From: Planotetraspora kaengkrachanensis
Lineage (GTDB): Bacteria > Actinomycetota > Actinomycetes > Streptosporangiales > Streptosporangiaceae
Direction: 5' to 3'
NCBI RefSeq assembly: GCF_016862895.1
Contig: NZ_BONV01000025.1
Location: 1-64,000, forward strand
Length of the DNA: 64,000 nucleotides
Shown: positions 56,589 to 64,000 of the stretch, one piece after another
How positions within the stretch are numbered: position 1 is the first letter of the stretch
Layout of the letters: the number at the start of each line of letters is the position of its first letter
Translations under genes and position numbers: made by a program
Notes under the pieces: generated by a model
Database searches by the model: none
What the model was told of the DNA's origin: nothing
Seen by the model: the letters and a program-made list of their open reading frames with translations, nothing else

Positions 56589-57359
56589 TCAGCGGAGCGA
56601 CCGGACGAACTCCGCGACGACCGCGTTGAAGGCCTCAGGCTGTTCGATCGCGGACAGGTGCCCGGCCTTCTCTATGACCGTCAGCTTCGCCTCTGGGACG
56701 GCCTGAGCCATCGCCTCGGCGTCGGAGGGCGGGGACAGCTCGTCCTCGTCGCCCACGACGACCAGGACCGGCACGTTCAGGGCTCGCAGCGTCTCGAAGG
56801 AGTCCGGCCGCCCGGCCATCGCACGCTGGGCCCAGGCCACCGCCCGCGGCGGGGCCGCCTGCACCAGGCCGCGGACCCGTCCGACGACCATGCCCCTGCG
56901 CTGTTTGGTGGTCGTGCCGAGCAGGGTCGGCAGGACGTCCTCCAGCAGCACTCCCGCGCCGCCGTTGAGCACCGCGGCGGCGATCCTCTCCCGGTTGGCC
57001 CGAGCGGCCTCGGTGTCCGCGCTCGCCTTCGTGTCGGCGAATATCGCGCCCGTCAGCCGGTCAGGATGACGACGGCACAGGGCCATCGTGACGTAACCGC
57101 CCATCGACAGGCCGCCGACGACCGCCCGGTCGATGCCTTCGTCGTCGAGCAGCCGGACCACGTCGTCGGCCATCGCGTCGACGGAGGGGTCCTCCTCACC
57201 CAGGACGGAACCGCCGAAGCCGCGAAGATCCGGGGTTATCACCCGGCATTCGGAGGCCAGTGCCTCCCGCTGCGCGAGCCACATCGCCGATGAGAGCGGG
57301 AAGGCGTGGAGCAGCACGAGGGGGATGCCCCTCCCAGCTGATCGCGAGTAAAGCTGCAT
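56589..57359 (-). CDS. Alpha/beta hydrolase
   Basis: It is 256 residues. Oxyanion L-L-H-A-F-P, nucleophile G-G-L-S-M-G-G-Y, acid V-V-G-D-E-D and catalytic histidine A-G-H-L give a full triad. It resembles 3-oxoadipate enol-lactonase-like esterases; substrate unknown. ATG 57359 follows TACCTT by 6 nt (probably leaderless). Confidence 0.88.
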   Translation of the reverse strand: MQLYSRSAGRGIPLVLLHAFPLSSAMWLAQREALASECRVITPDLRGFGGSVLGEEDPSVDAMADDVVRLLDDEGIDRAVVGGLSMGGYVTMALCRRHPDRLTGAIFADTKASADTEAARANRERIAAAVLNGGAGVLLEDVLPTLLGTTTKQRRGMVVGRVRGLVQAAPPRAVAWAQRAMAGRPDSFETLRALNVPVLVVVGDEDELSPPSDAEAMAQAVPEAKLTVIEKAGHLSAIEQPEAFNAVVAEFVRSLR

Positions 57360-57452
57360 CACGTCAAGGTAACCCGCGATCGGCCGCTTGCCATCCTCCC
57401 CGCACCGAATCACCCTCAGTGCGATCAGAATCCGGCGGGGAAGTCCGGCGAA

Positions 57453-58157
57453 TCAGACGGCGGTGGGGAGCGGGGCCGCCGACGGGTTGACGCGCTTGAC
57501 GATCTCGTTCAGCACGATCCGGACGTACGGCTCGCCGACCCACAGGTGCTTGGCGCCCTCGACCCCGACGACCTCGGCCTGGGGAACGCGGCTGAAGCGC
57601 TGCTCGGCCTCCTCTGGACGCAGGTAGTCGTCGAACTCGGGCACCAGCGCGACCAGGGGCCGGCCGAATTCCGCCCAGGCGTCGAGGTCGGCGTCTGTGG
57701 CCCGGCGGAGCGGGGGCGACAAGAGGATCGCCCCCTGGACGAGGGGGTCACGCCCCCATTTCAGGGCCAACTCGGTGCCGAACGACCAGCCGACCAGCCA
57801 GGGACGCGGCAGGTCGTGGAAGTCCGCGTACTCCAGCGCCGCGGCCACGTCGAACCGCTCGCCCTCCCCCTCGTCGAACGCCCCCTGGGACGTGCCGCGA
57901 TCGGAGGTCGTCCCGCGGGTGTTGAAGCGCAGAACGGCCAGGTCGGCGAGGGCCGGCAGCCGATAGGACGCCTTACGCAGGACGTGGCTGTCCATCATGC
58001 CGCCGTGCGTCGGAAGGGGGTGCAGGCATATCAGGGTGGCGGCGGGCGAGCCGCCCTCCGGCAGCGCGAGTTCTCCCACCAGCGTCAGACCGTCGGCCGT
58101 GTTCAGCTCGATGTCCTCCCGCTTGGCGGGCAGGACCGTCGACGCCCTGATGTCCAT
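57453..58157 (-). CDS. Alpha/beta hydrolase (dienelactone hydrolase-like)
   Basis: It is 234 residues with L-I-C-L-H-P-L-P-T-H-G-G-M-M-D-S-H, the F-N-T-R-G oxyanion region and G-W-S-F-G-T-E nucleophile. The ATG at 58157 has GGAGGGG 6 nt upstream. Repeat array E begins 15 bp upstream of the start, so its promoter must lie in or beyond the array. Confidence 0.85.
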   Translation of the reverse strand: MDIRASTVLPAKREDIELNTADGLTLVGELALPEGGSPAATLICLHPLPTHGGMMDSHVLRKASYRLPALADLAVLRFNTRGTTSDRGTSQGAFDEGEGERFDVAAALEYADFHDLPRPWLVGWSFGTELALKWGRDPLVQGAILLSPPLRRATDADLDAWAEFGRPLVALVPEFDDYLRPEEAEQRFSRVPQAEVVGVEGAKHLWVGEPYVRIVLNEIVKRVNPSAAPLPTAV

Positions 58158-58172
58158 CCCAACCCCTCCAGC

Positions 58173-58350
58173 GTGATCATGCACAAGTTCTCCCACAGTA
58201 TCCCCGACCACCCATTCCTCCCGCCGTGATCATGCACAGCCTCGGCGCCGTCCCGCCTGACCTGGCCACCCACCCTCCGTGATCATGCACGGATTCGGAG
58301 ACATCCCCGCCGACCAGGGCGTATGCCGTACGTGATCATGCACGTGCCTT
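58173..58350 (+). repeat. 53-bp intergenic repeat array E (4 forward units)
   Basis: Cores start at 58173, 58226, 58279 and 58332, exactly 53 bp apart, and face away from the hydrolase start. Second blocks read GACCACC, GACCTGG and GACCAGG. The last core is cut off by the end of the next gene. Confidence 0.92.
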
Positions 58351-58667
58351 CAATAGCGATTGCGCCCGGGACCTCGATTCGCCCGGTTCCTCCAGCAGGC
58401 CGTGTGCCAGTGCCGCCGCTCCTCCTCGCCTCCGGGCCAGGCGGGCCAGCTCACGATGTGCGGCACGCCGGACCGGATCTCCTGCTCGCAGCCGGGACAC
58501 CGGTAGGCCTTACCGAGGGCCGGGCCGGACACGTTCCGCACCACCCAGTCGCCGTCCGGCGCGGTCTCCACCCGGTCCACGCCGGGCACCGACTCGATCG
58601 GCCGTCCGGCCCCACGGCCGTCGGGGCGCTCGAACGGCCCGCGGCGGCGGGCACGACGGGGGCTCAA
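58350..58667 (-). CDS. Small conserved zinc-ribbon-like protein
   Basis: It is 105 residues. A basic N-terminus (R-R-A-R-R-R-G) is followed by [10 protein letters not shown] and H-W-H-T-A-C-W, a likely zinc site, with H-I-V-S-W-P between. Homologues lie next to the 3-hydroxyacyl-CoA dehydrogenase gene in other actinomycetes. Function unknown. Confidence 0.8.
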   Translation of the reverse strand: MSPRRARRRGPFERPDGRGAGRPIESVPGVDRVETAPDGDWVVRNVSGPALGKAYRCPGCEQEIRSGVPHIVSWPAWPGGEEERRHWHTACWRNRANRGPGRNRY

Positions 58668-58760
58668 GGCGACAGTCCTCCTCGGGGGGGCGGGTCCTGC
58701 GAGAGATCACCTGACACACGACAAAACGGCATATCCCCCCACATTGTTTCAGGCCCCCGG

Positions 58761-60269
58761 TCAGCGCGCGTACGAGCGGAATCCCGGCACGCCGGCCGTC
58801 ACGAGCTGGTCGAGCAGCGGAGCCGGGGCGAACGACGGCTCTCTGTACTCGGCGTAGAGCGCGCGCAGGCCGTCCCTGACCCTCTCCAGCCCGATGGCGT
58901 CGAGCATCTCGAACGGCCCGGCGGGATGACCGCAGCCCAGCCTCATCGCGTCGTCGATCTCCGCCGCCGTCGCATAGCCCGAGTCCAGCATGCGGACCGC
59001 GTCGTTGAGATAGGGGTACAGCAGCGCGTCGACGACCATCTCGGCCCGGTCACCGCACCGCACCGGCGTTCGCGTGAGCACGGTCACCAGATCCTGTACG
59101 GCTACCGCGACCTCCTCGGACGTCAGGACGGTCGAGGCCACCTCGGCCACCCGGTCCCCGACCAGATGCAGGCCGACGAGCCGTTCGGGATGCGGGAGCC
59201 GTACGGCGAGTTCGACGACGGGCCGGTCGGAGAGCGCGACGACCACGTCGGCGTCGGCCACCGGAGTGAGATCGGATCTCTCCGCGACCGTCGCCTTGAA
59301 CCCGGCGGCGTCGAGGTCGGCGACCAGGCGGGCCACCTCGGGCCCGCTGCCGACGATGCCCACCATCGACACCGGGGCCCTGGGGCCGGACTCCGGCACC
59401 GTGGGCGTGCCGTCGGCGTAGGAGTAGAAGCCCCGTCCCGTCTTCCGGCCGAGCAACCCCGCCGTGACGAACTCGCGCAACACGGGGGCCGGCGCGTGGC
59501 GGCGGTCCCTGCTCTCGCGGAACAACACCTCACACACCTCGTACGACGTGTCGAGACCGATGAGGTCCAGCAGCGCGAAGGGGCCCATGGGCAGGCCGAG
59601 GCCCAGCTTCATCGCCGCGTCGATGTCGTCGCGGGAGGCGAGTCCCGATTCGAGCAGGCCGCACGCGTGGTTGAGATAGCCGAGCAGCAGCCGGTTGACC
59701 ACGAACCCCGCCCGGTCCCCGACCGTCACGGGGGTCTTGCCGAGCCGCCTGGCGAGGCCGGCGATCTCGCCGGCGAGGCCCTCCCCGGTCACGACGGTGC
59801 TGATCACCTCGACCAGCCTCATGACCGGCGCCGGGTTGAAGAAGTGCATGCCGACCACCTGCGCGGGGCGGGAGGTGGTGGCGGCGATGGCGGTCACGGA
59901 GAGGGAGGAGGTGTTGGTGGCGAGCACGGCGGACGGCTTGCAGACGCGGTCGAGATCCGCGAACAGCCCCCGCTTGAACTCCATGATCTCGGGGATCGCC
60001 TCGACGACGAGGTCGGCGTCCGCCAGGTCCTCCCGGGACGTGGTGACGGTGATCCGGCCGAGGAGGGCGGACTGCTGCTCGGCGGTCATCCTGTCCCTCG
60101 CGACGGCCCTGGCCGTGGAGGTCTCCAGGTGCCCGCGGCCCCTCTCGAGGGCCGCCTCGTCCGCCTCGACGCCGATCACGCTCATCTCCGCACGGGCGAA
60201 CACCTCCGCGATGCCCGCACCCATGGTCCCGAGCCCGACCACACCGACCGTCTCGAACGTCCGAGTCAT
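58761..60269 (-). CDS. 3-hydroxyacyl-CoA dehydrogenase, double-domain
   Basis: It is 502 residues. The N-terminal Rossmann domain has V-G-L-G-T-M-G-A-G (11-19), followed by catalytic S-S-L-S/H-F-F-N-P-A and a C-terminal domain D-R-A-G-F-V-V-N-R; a second Rossmann-like and C-terminal pair follows (about 290-500) with D-R-A-E-M-V-V-D. It oxidises 3-hydroxyacyl-CoA in fatty-acid or butyryl metabolism. It reads away from nucS. Confidence 0.93.
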   Translation of the reverse strand: MTRTFETVGVVGLGTMGAGIAEVFARAEMSVIGVEADEAALERGRGHLETSTARAVARDRMTAEQQSALLGRITVTTSREDLADADLVVEAIPEIMEFKRGLFADLDRVCKPSAVLATNTSSLSVTAIAATTSRPAQVVGMHFFNPAPVMRLVEVISTVVTGEGLAGEIAGLARRLGKTPVTVGDRAGFVVNRLLLGYLNHACGLLESGLASRDDIDAAMKLGLGLPMGPFALLDLIGLDTSYEVCEVLFRESRDRRHAPAPVLREFVTAGLLGRKTGRGFYSYADGTPTVPESGPRAPVSMVGIVGSGPEVARLVADLDAAGFKATVAERSDLTPVADADVVVALSDRPVVELAVRLPHPERLVGLHLVGDRVAEVASTVLTSEEVAVAVQDLVTVLTRTPVRCGDRAEMVVDALLYPYLNDAVRMLDSGYATAAEIDDAMRLGCGHPAGPFEMLDAIGLERVRDGLRALYAEYREPSFAPAPLLDQLVTAGVPGFRSYAR

Positions 60270-60326
60270 GCAGCCAGTTTCCCAGAGTGCCTCGTCACGG
60301 CCTCAGGCCCGGTAGGGTTGGCGCCC

Positions 60327-61001
60327 ATGCGGCTGGTCATCGCGCGGTGCAGCGTCGACTACGTGGGACGGCTGACGGCCCATCTTCCGATGGCGCCGCG
60401 GCTCATCCTGATCAAGGCGGACAGTTCGGTGTCCATTCATGCGGACGACCGGGCCTTCAAGCCACTCAACTGGATGAATCCGCCGTGCAAGATCCGCGAG
60501 GAGGACATCGACGGATCGCTCACGTGGTCGGTGATCCACGGCAAGACCGGCGAGAAGCTCGTGCTGACGATCGAGGAGATCCTCCACGACTCGAGTCACG
60601 AGCTCGGCATCGATCCCGGCCTGCAGAAGGACGGCGTCGAGGCCCATCTCCAGGAGTTGCTGGCCGAGCACATCACCACGCTCGGGGACGGCTGGACGCT
60701 GGTGCGCCGCGAGTACATGACGGCGATCGGCCCGGTCGACATCCTCTGCCGCGACCACCTCGGCGGCAGCGTCGCCGTCGAGATCAAACGCCGCGGCGAC
60801 ATCGACGGCGTCGAGCAGCTCACCCGTTATCTGGAACTGCTCAACCGGGATCCCCGGCTGGCGCCGGTCAAGGGCATCTTCGCCGCCCAGGAGATCAAGC
60901 CCCAGGCCAGGGTGCTCGCGGCGGACCGGGGCATCGACTGCGTCATCCTCGACTACGACGGCCTTCGGGGCATCGAACCGGAGAACCCCACTCTCTTCTG
61001 A
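60327..61001 (+). CDS. nucS: Endonuclease NucS, non-canonical mismatch repair
   Basis: It cleaves both strands at G/T, G/G and T/T mismatches and replaces MutSL in actinobacteria. It is 224 residues with the N-terminal dimer domain and the C-terminal RecB-like nuclease: G-P-V-D-I-L-C-R-D and V-A-V-E-I-K-R-R-G carry the metal ligands. The C-terminus N-P-T-L-F fits a clamp-binding tail. TAGGGT lies 8 nt before the ATG; probably leaderless. Confidence 0.95.
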   Translation: MRLVIARCSVDYVGRLTAHLPMAPRLILIKADSSVSIHADDRAFKPLNWMNPPCKIREEDIDGSLTWSVIHGKTGEKLVLTIEEILHDSSHELGIDPGLQKDGVEAHLQELLAEHITTLGDGWTLVRREYMTAIGPVDILCRDHLGGSVAVEIKRRGDIDGVEQLTRYLELLNRDPRLAPVKGIFAAQEIKPQARVLAADRGIDCVILDYDGLRGIEPENPTLF

Positions 61002-61023
61002 ACGCCCGGCCGGAGGGGTTATC

Positions 61024-61052
61024 GTTGGGGCGGCGTCGATCCAACGCCCAAC
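61024..61052 (+). terminator. Weak hairpin after nucS
   Basis: GTTGGG-G-CG pairs with CGCCCAAC with one bulge. It lies 22 bp past the nucS stop. Without a T run this is only a candidate. The rest of the 177-bp gap to the next gene holds nothing I recognise. Confidence 0.4.
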
Positions 61053-61178
61053 CTCCTTCGACCCTCCCCGGCAGGGCCGCCTCGTGGAGCAAAGGGGACT
61101 CGCTCCTCGGATCGCTGGTCATTCACCCGCCACAGGGTTCCTCGCCGGGGGTCGAGCCTGTGTGGTGCCGAGGGTCCG

Positions 61179-61739
61179 ATGACAGCGAACAAGCACTTCA
61201 AGCGTCGTGTCCGAGAACGCGCCCGCCGTACGGGCGAGTCCTACACCGCTGCTCTGAGGAACCTTCGGCGCATCGACGCCGAGGAGCGGCAGATGGAATG
61301 GCAGCGCATCGAGAAGGCCGAGTACGGCTATGCCGTGCACGTCCCGGACGACTGGGACGAGCGGCCGCCCAACCTGAAGAACAGCCCCTGGGAGACCGCC
61401 CGCTTCGGGCAGCCGTCCGACCGCAGGCACAGCATGATCGTCTTTCGGGGGCCGGGACGGCCCGGCATGACCCCGGCCGACGTCGCCGAGCTCGTCCAGG
61501 GCACCCTGGCGGCCTCCGGCTTCGGCGACTTCGTCATCTCTGACGCCGACCTGTCCGGGCGGCGGGCCGCCCGGCTCGACTGCGCCAGGCACGACGCGGG
61601 CCGGGTGTGGGCGGTCCGCGAGTACTTCGTCGTCGATGACGGGGTGCGTTTCTGCCTGGGCCTCGGGTCGTCCGTGCCGGACGAGGACGACGCCCTGTTC
61701 ACGGCCATGGCGGAACGGTTCGAGATCCTCGGCGCCTGA
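61179..61739 (+). CDS. Conserved actinobacterial protein of unknown function
   Basis: It is 186 residues. Residues 5-32 (H-F-K-R-R-V-R-E-R-A-R-R-T-G-E-S-Y-T-A-A) form a basic helix seen in several actinobacterial proteins and possibly nucleic-acid binding. The rest is a compact alpha/beta domain. GAGG lies 6 nt before the ATG. Function unknown. Confidence 0.7.
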   Translation: MTANKHFKRRVRERARRTGESYTAALRNLRRIDAEERQMEWQRIEKAEYGYAVHVPDDWDERPPNLKNSPWETARFGQPSDRRHSMIVFRGPGRPGMTPADVAELVQGTLAASGFGDFVISDADLSGRRAARLDCARHDAGRVWAVREYFVVDDGVRFCLGLGSSVPDEDDALFTAMAERFEILGA

Positions 61740-61862
61740 CCGTCCTCAGCTCCCGGCCGGCGGCTCCCTCGCCTGCCGGGAGCGCCTTCCCTCGTACGGA
61801 GGAGTGGCGATTCATCCTCTTTGGGGGTGACGGGACGGCCGTAGATCAACCAATCTGTAGGC

Positions 61863-62690
61863 ATGACACACGCCATTCAGGTGCGCGGGCTGACGAAGCG
61901 CTACAGCGGCGTCGAGGCGGTCGCCGGAATCGACCTGGAGATCGAACAGGGCGAGGTGTTCGCCATCCTCGGTCCCAACGGAGCGGGCAAGTCCACGACG
62001 GTCGAGATCCTCGAGGGCTACCGCAAGCGGGACTCCGGAGAGGTGAGCGTGCTCGGCGCCGACCCCGGACGGCCCACCCGGCAATGGCGCTCCCGGATCG
62101 GCATCGTCCTGCAGACGAACGAGGACGCCCCCGAACTGACCGTCCGCGAGATCATGCGGCTGTACGCGACGTACTATCCGTCGCCCCGCGACCCGGACGA
62201 CGTCATCGAGATGGTGGGGCTCACAGAGAGCGCCCACAAGCGTGTCCGTCAACTCTCCGGCGGCCAGCGGCGACGGGTCGACGTGGCGCTCGGCGTCGTC
62301 GGCAGACCTGAGTTGCTGTTCCTCGACGAGCCGACCACGGGTTTCGACCCCGAGTCCCGGCGGCGCTTCTGGGACCTGATCTCGGGCCTGGCGCACGACG
62401 GCACCACGATCGTGCTGACCACCCACTACCTCGAGGAGGCCGAGACGCTGGCCGACCGCGTCGCGGTGATCGCCCAGGGGAAGATCGTCGCATTGGGCGA
62501 TCCGGCGACCCTGGGCGGCCGGGCGACGGCCAAGGCCCGGGTGAGCTGGGCGGGCGGCTCGACAGAGACGGACACCCCGACGAAGACCGTGCTGGAGCTC
62601 AGTGAGCGCTTCGAGGGCGAGATCCCCGAACTCGCCGTCGTACGCCCGTCGCTGGAGGACATCTACCTCCGCCTGATCGAGCCCTCCTGA
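61863..62690 (+). CDS. ABC-2 type transporter ATP-binding protein
   Basis: It is 275 residues: Walker A G-P-N-G-A-G-K-S-T (37-45), Q-loop L-Q, signature L-S-G-G-Q-R-R-R-V, Walker B L-L-F-L-D-E-P-T-T-G-F-D, and a DrrA-like C-terminal extension. It pairs with the permease 70 bp downstream. Exported substrate unknown (drugs or lipids are typical). No ribosome site precedes the ATG. Confidence 0.95.
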   Translation: MTHAIQVRGLTKRYSGVEAVAGIDLEIEQGEVFAILGPNGAGKSTTVEILEGYRKRDSGEVSVLGADPGRPTRQWRSRIGIVLQTNEDAPELTVREIMRLYATYYPSPRDPDDVIEMVGLTESAHKRVRQLSGGQRRRVDVALGVVGRPELLFLDEPTTGFDPESRRRFWDLISGLAHDGTTIVLTTHYLEEAETLADRVAVIAQGKIVALGDPATLGGRATAKARVSWAGGSTETDTPTKTVLELSERFEGEIPELAVVRPSLEDIYLRLIEPS

Positions 62691-62759
62691 TCCGGCCCGT
62701 CGACCGCCGGCACGGGCCGGCGAACGGACATCATCCCCACCACGCGATCGAGGCCCCCC

Positions 62760-63614
62760 ATGGCTGAAACAGTCGAAACCACTGGCACGCCCCCTGCAGC
62801 CGTCGTCTCCGCACCGATGCCGTCTACCGTCAGGGTGGGCGTCGCCAGGGCGGTCGTGGAGACGAAGATGTTCTTCCGGGAGAAGGACGCGGTCGTGTTC
62901 ACGTTCGCCTTCCCGATCGTCCTGCTCGTCCTGTTCGGCTCCATCTTCGCCGGAGATCTGGAAGGCACCGGCGTCACCGTCTCCCAGCTCTACACGGCGG
63001 GCCTGATCGGCGCGGGCGTCATGGGCGCCGGCTTCCAGAGCCTCGGGATCGGCATCGCGACCGAGCGTCAGGACGGCACGCTCAAGCGACTGGCGGGCAC
63101 GCCGATGCCGCCCAGCGCCTATTTCTTCGGCAAGGTCCTCGTCGTTCTGATCATCGCGCTCCTCGAAGTGGTCATCCTCCTGGCCATCGGCGTCACGATG
63201 TACGACCTCGACCTGCCCTCCGAGGTATCGAAGTGGGTGACGTTCACCTGGGTGTTCGTGCTGGGCGTCTCGGGCTCGGCGCTGCTCGGCATCGCGGCCA
63301 GCAGCCTGCCGAGGTCGGCCAAGAGCGCCGCCGCCGTGATCAGCATGCCCTTCGTGGTCCTGCAGTTCATCTCCGGGGTGTTCATCCCCTTCACGGCGAT
63401 GCCCCCGTGGCTGACGAACATCGCGTCGGTCTTCCCGCTCAAGTGGATGTGCCAGGGCTTCCGCTCGGTCTTCCTCGGTGACGGCGGAGCCGCCCTGGAA
63501 GCGGCCAAGTCCTACGAACTGGATCGTGTCGCCCTGGTCCTCACCGCCTGGCTGATCGGAGGCGTCGTGTTGTGCCTGACGACGTTCCGCTGGAAGAACC
63601 GCCGCGACGGTTGA
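62760..63614 (+). CDS. ABC-2 type transporter permease
   Basis: It is 284 residues with six predicted membrane segments and the ABC-2 signature around G-V-F-I-P-F-T-A-M-P-P-W-L near 210. It begins with about 25 polar residues. It forms a DrrAB-like exporter with the ATPase upstream; a TetR gene follows and may regulate the pair. Confidence 0.93.
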   Translation: MAETVETTGTPPAAVVSAPMPSTVRVGVARAVVETKMFFREKDAVVFTFAFPIVLLVLFGSIFAGDLEGTGVTVSQLYTAGLIGAGVMGAGFQSLGIGIATERQDGTLKRLAGTPMPPSAYFFGKVLVVLIIALLEVVILLAIGVTMYDLDLPSEVSKWVTFTWVFVLGVSGSALLGIAASSLPRSAKSAAAVISMPFVVLQFISGVFIPFTAMPPWLTNIASVFPLKWMCQGFRSVFLGDGGAALEAAKSYELDRVALVLTAWLIGGVVLCLTTFRWKNRRDG

Positions 63615-63682
63615 TCGCGAGCGCCGGGCCCACCTGACCCGCCCGATGAAGGCCACCACGATGTGTGGTCGGGGCGACGCGG

Positions 63683-63706
63683 ACCGGTCACGACAGAGTG
63701 ACCGGT
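63683..63706 (+). terminator. Terminator of the ABC exporter operon
   Basis: ACCGGTCAC (63683-63691) and GTGACCGGT (63698-63706) form a perfect 9-bp stem with loop GACAGA, followed by TTAT. Confidence 0.8.
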
Positions 63707-63815
63707 TTATCCGGATGTCAAGCCTTCTGGCCTCCTCGGCATATACGGAAAGTGCCCGTTTCATGGCACTTCCGCATAAAGGATCTTGCCTTCATAATGG
63801 GGGATTCCGGGGGGT

Positions 63816-64000
63816 ATGACGGCGCGAGGTGGAACATTGACGGGACGTGACTACCGCGGCATGTCCGCCGCGGAGCGGCTCGCCGACCGTAGGGAACGGC
63901 TGATATCGGCGGCCTACACCCTCTTCGCCCACCCGGGGTTCCACGCCACGACCATCGAGAAGCTGTGCACCACCGCGCGCATCTCCAACCGGGCCTTCTA
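63816..64000 (+). CDS. TetR-family regulator, partial at right edge
   Basis: The first 61 codons are visible. After a short basic lead (M-T-A-R-G-G-T-L-T-G-R-D-Y), the helix-turn-helix starts R-L-I-S-A-A-Y-T-L-F-A-H-P-G-F-H-A-T-T and reaches recognition helix R-I-S-N-R-A-F. GGGGG precedes ATG 63816 and CATAAT (63793-63798) is a good -10 box. It follows the ABC exporter in the same direction and may repress it. Confidence 0.88.
   Translation, partial: MTARGGTLTGRDYRGMSAAERLADRRERLISAAYTLFAHPGFHATTIEKLCTTARISNRAF

Noticed and set aside
58323-60326. In-frame upstream extension of nucS to 892 codons
   Set aside because: The extension is antisense to a well-conserved 3-hydroxyacyl-CoA dehydrogenase; NucS homologues begin at the ATG at 60327.

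Overview
The window is high-GC DNA from a filamentous actinobacterium. Gene content points to the order Streptosporangiales (a Nonomuraea, Streptosporangium or Microbispora type), but the genus is inferred. Supporting signs are actinobacterial families (DUF3618, DUF3039, DUF2017, DUF3352, NucS), the mec-cysO-cysM sulfur module, a Scy/FilP-like coiled-coil gene next to methylmalonyl-CoA epimerase, GTG starts, and many starts 6-8 nt behind a TANNNT box (likely leaderless).

Layout. 0-4 kb: a partial unknown gene, then a tandem glycine riboswitch with gcvT-gcvH-sdaA (glycine and serine breakdown). 4-7.8 kb: an AmaP/DUF6286 envelope pair, a PLP amino-acid deaminase/aldolase, DUF3618, bcp and a tRNA-Leu with a short variable region. 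7.8-14 kb: a small membrane protein, then a histidine kinase, response regulator and MacB/FtsX-type ABC transporter. 14-18 kb: a papain-like toxin with a probable immunity gene, and a membrane molybdopterin oxidoreductase. 18-21 kb: murI-MBL-rph-rdgB. 21-29 kb: thioesterase, DUF3352, then cysM-cysO-[leader peptide]-mec-DUF2017-clpS, divergent from pncB-pncA. From rdgB to pncB this keeps the order known from mycobacteria. 29-36 kb: helicase, M43 metalloprotease, DUF3039, and an MFS pump divergent from its TetR regulator. 36-42 kb: YqgE, malic enzyme, cytidylate-kinase-like protein, YbbN, and an Lrp regulator divergent from a PLP decarboxylase. 42-49 kb: B12-dependent acyl-CoA mutase, secreted subtilase, LysR/DUF4331 pair, MarR. 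49-56.5 kb: a membrane protein, DUF4230, then meaB-thiolase-mce and the Scy/FilP-like gene. 56.5-64 kb: two hydrolases, a zinc-ribbon protein, 3-hydroxyacyl-CoA dehydrogenase, nucS, an ABC-2 exporter and the start of a TetR gene.

The most unusual structure is a dispersed intergenic repeat. It has a core GTGATCATGCACAGRTTCG and a weaker second block GACCTGG, and repeats with an almost exact 53-bp period. Five arrays (about 6.3, 20.9, 23.8, 42.1 and 58.2 kb; 29 units) lie only between genes. Where two genes converge, forward units come first and inverted units follow, giving a mirror-image array. Each unit can encode a 16-residue mini-ORF (MH-R/G-F...DL...) whose stop codon is the TGA at the start of the next unit. 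I do not recognise this element. A second point of interest is a candidate cysteine-responsive leader peptide with mutually exclusive hairpins between mec and cysO, together with a CysO whose di-glycine end is covered by two extra residues.
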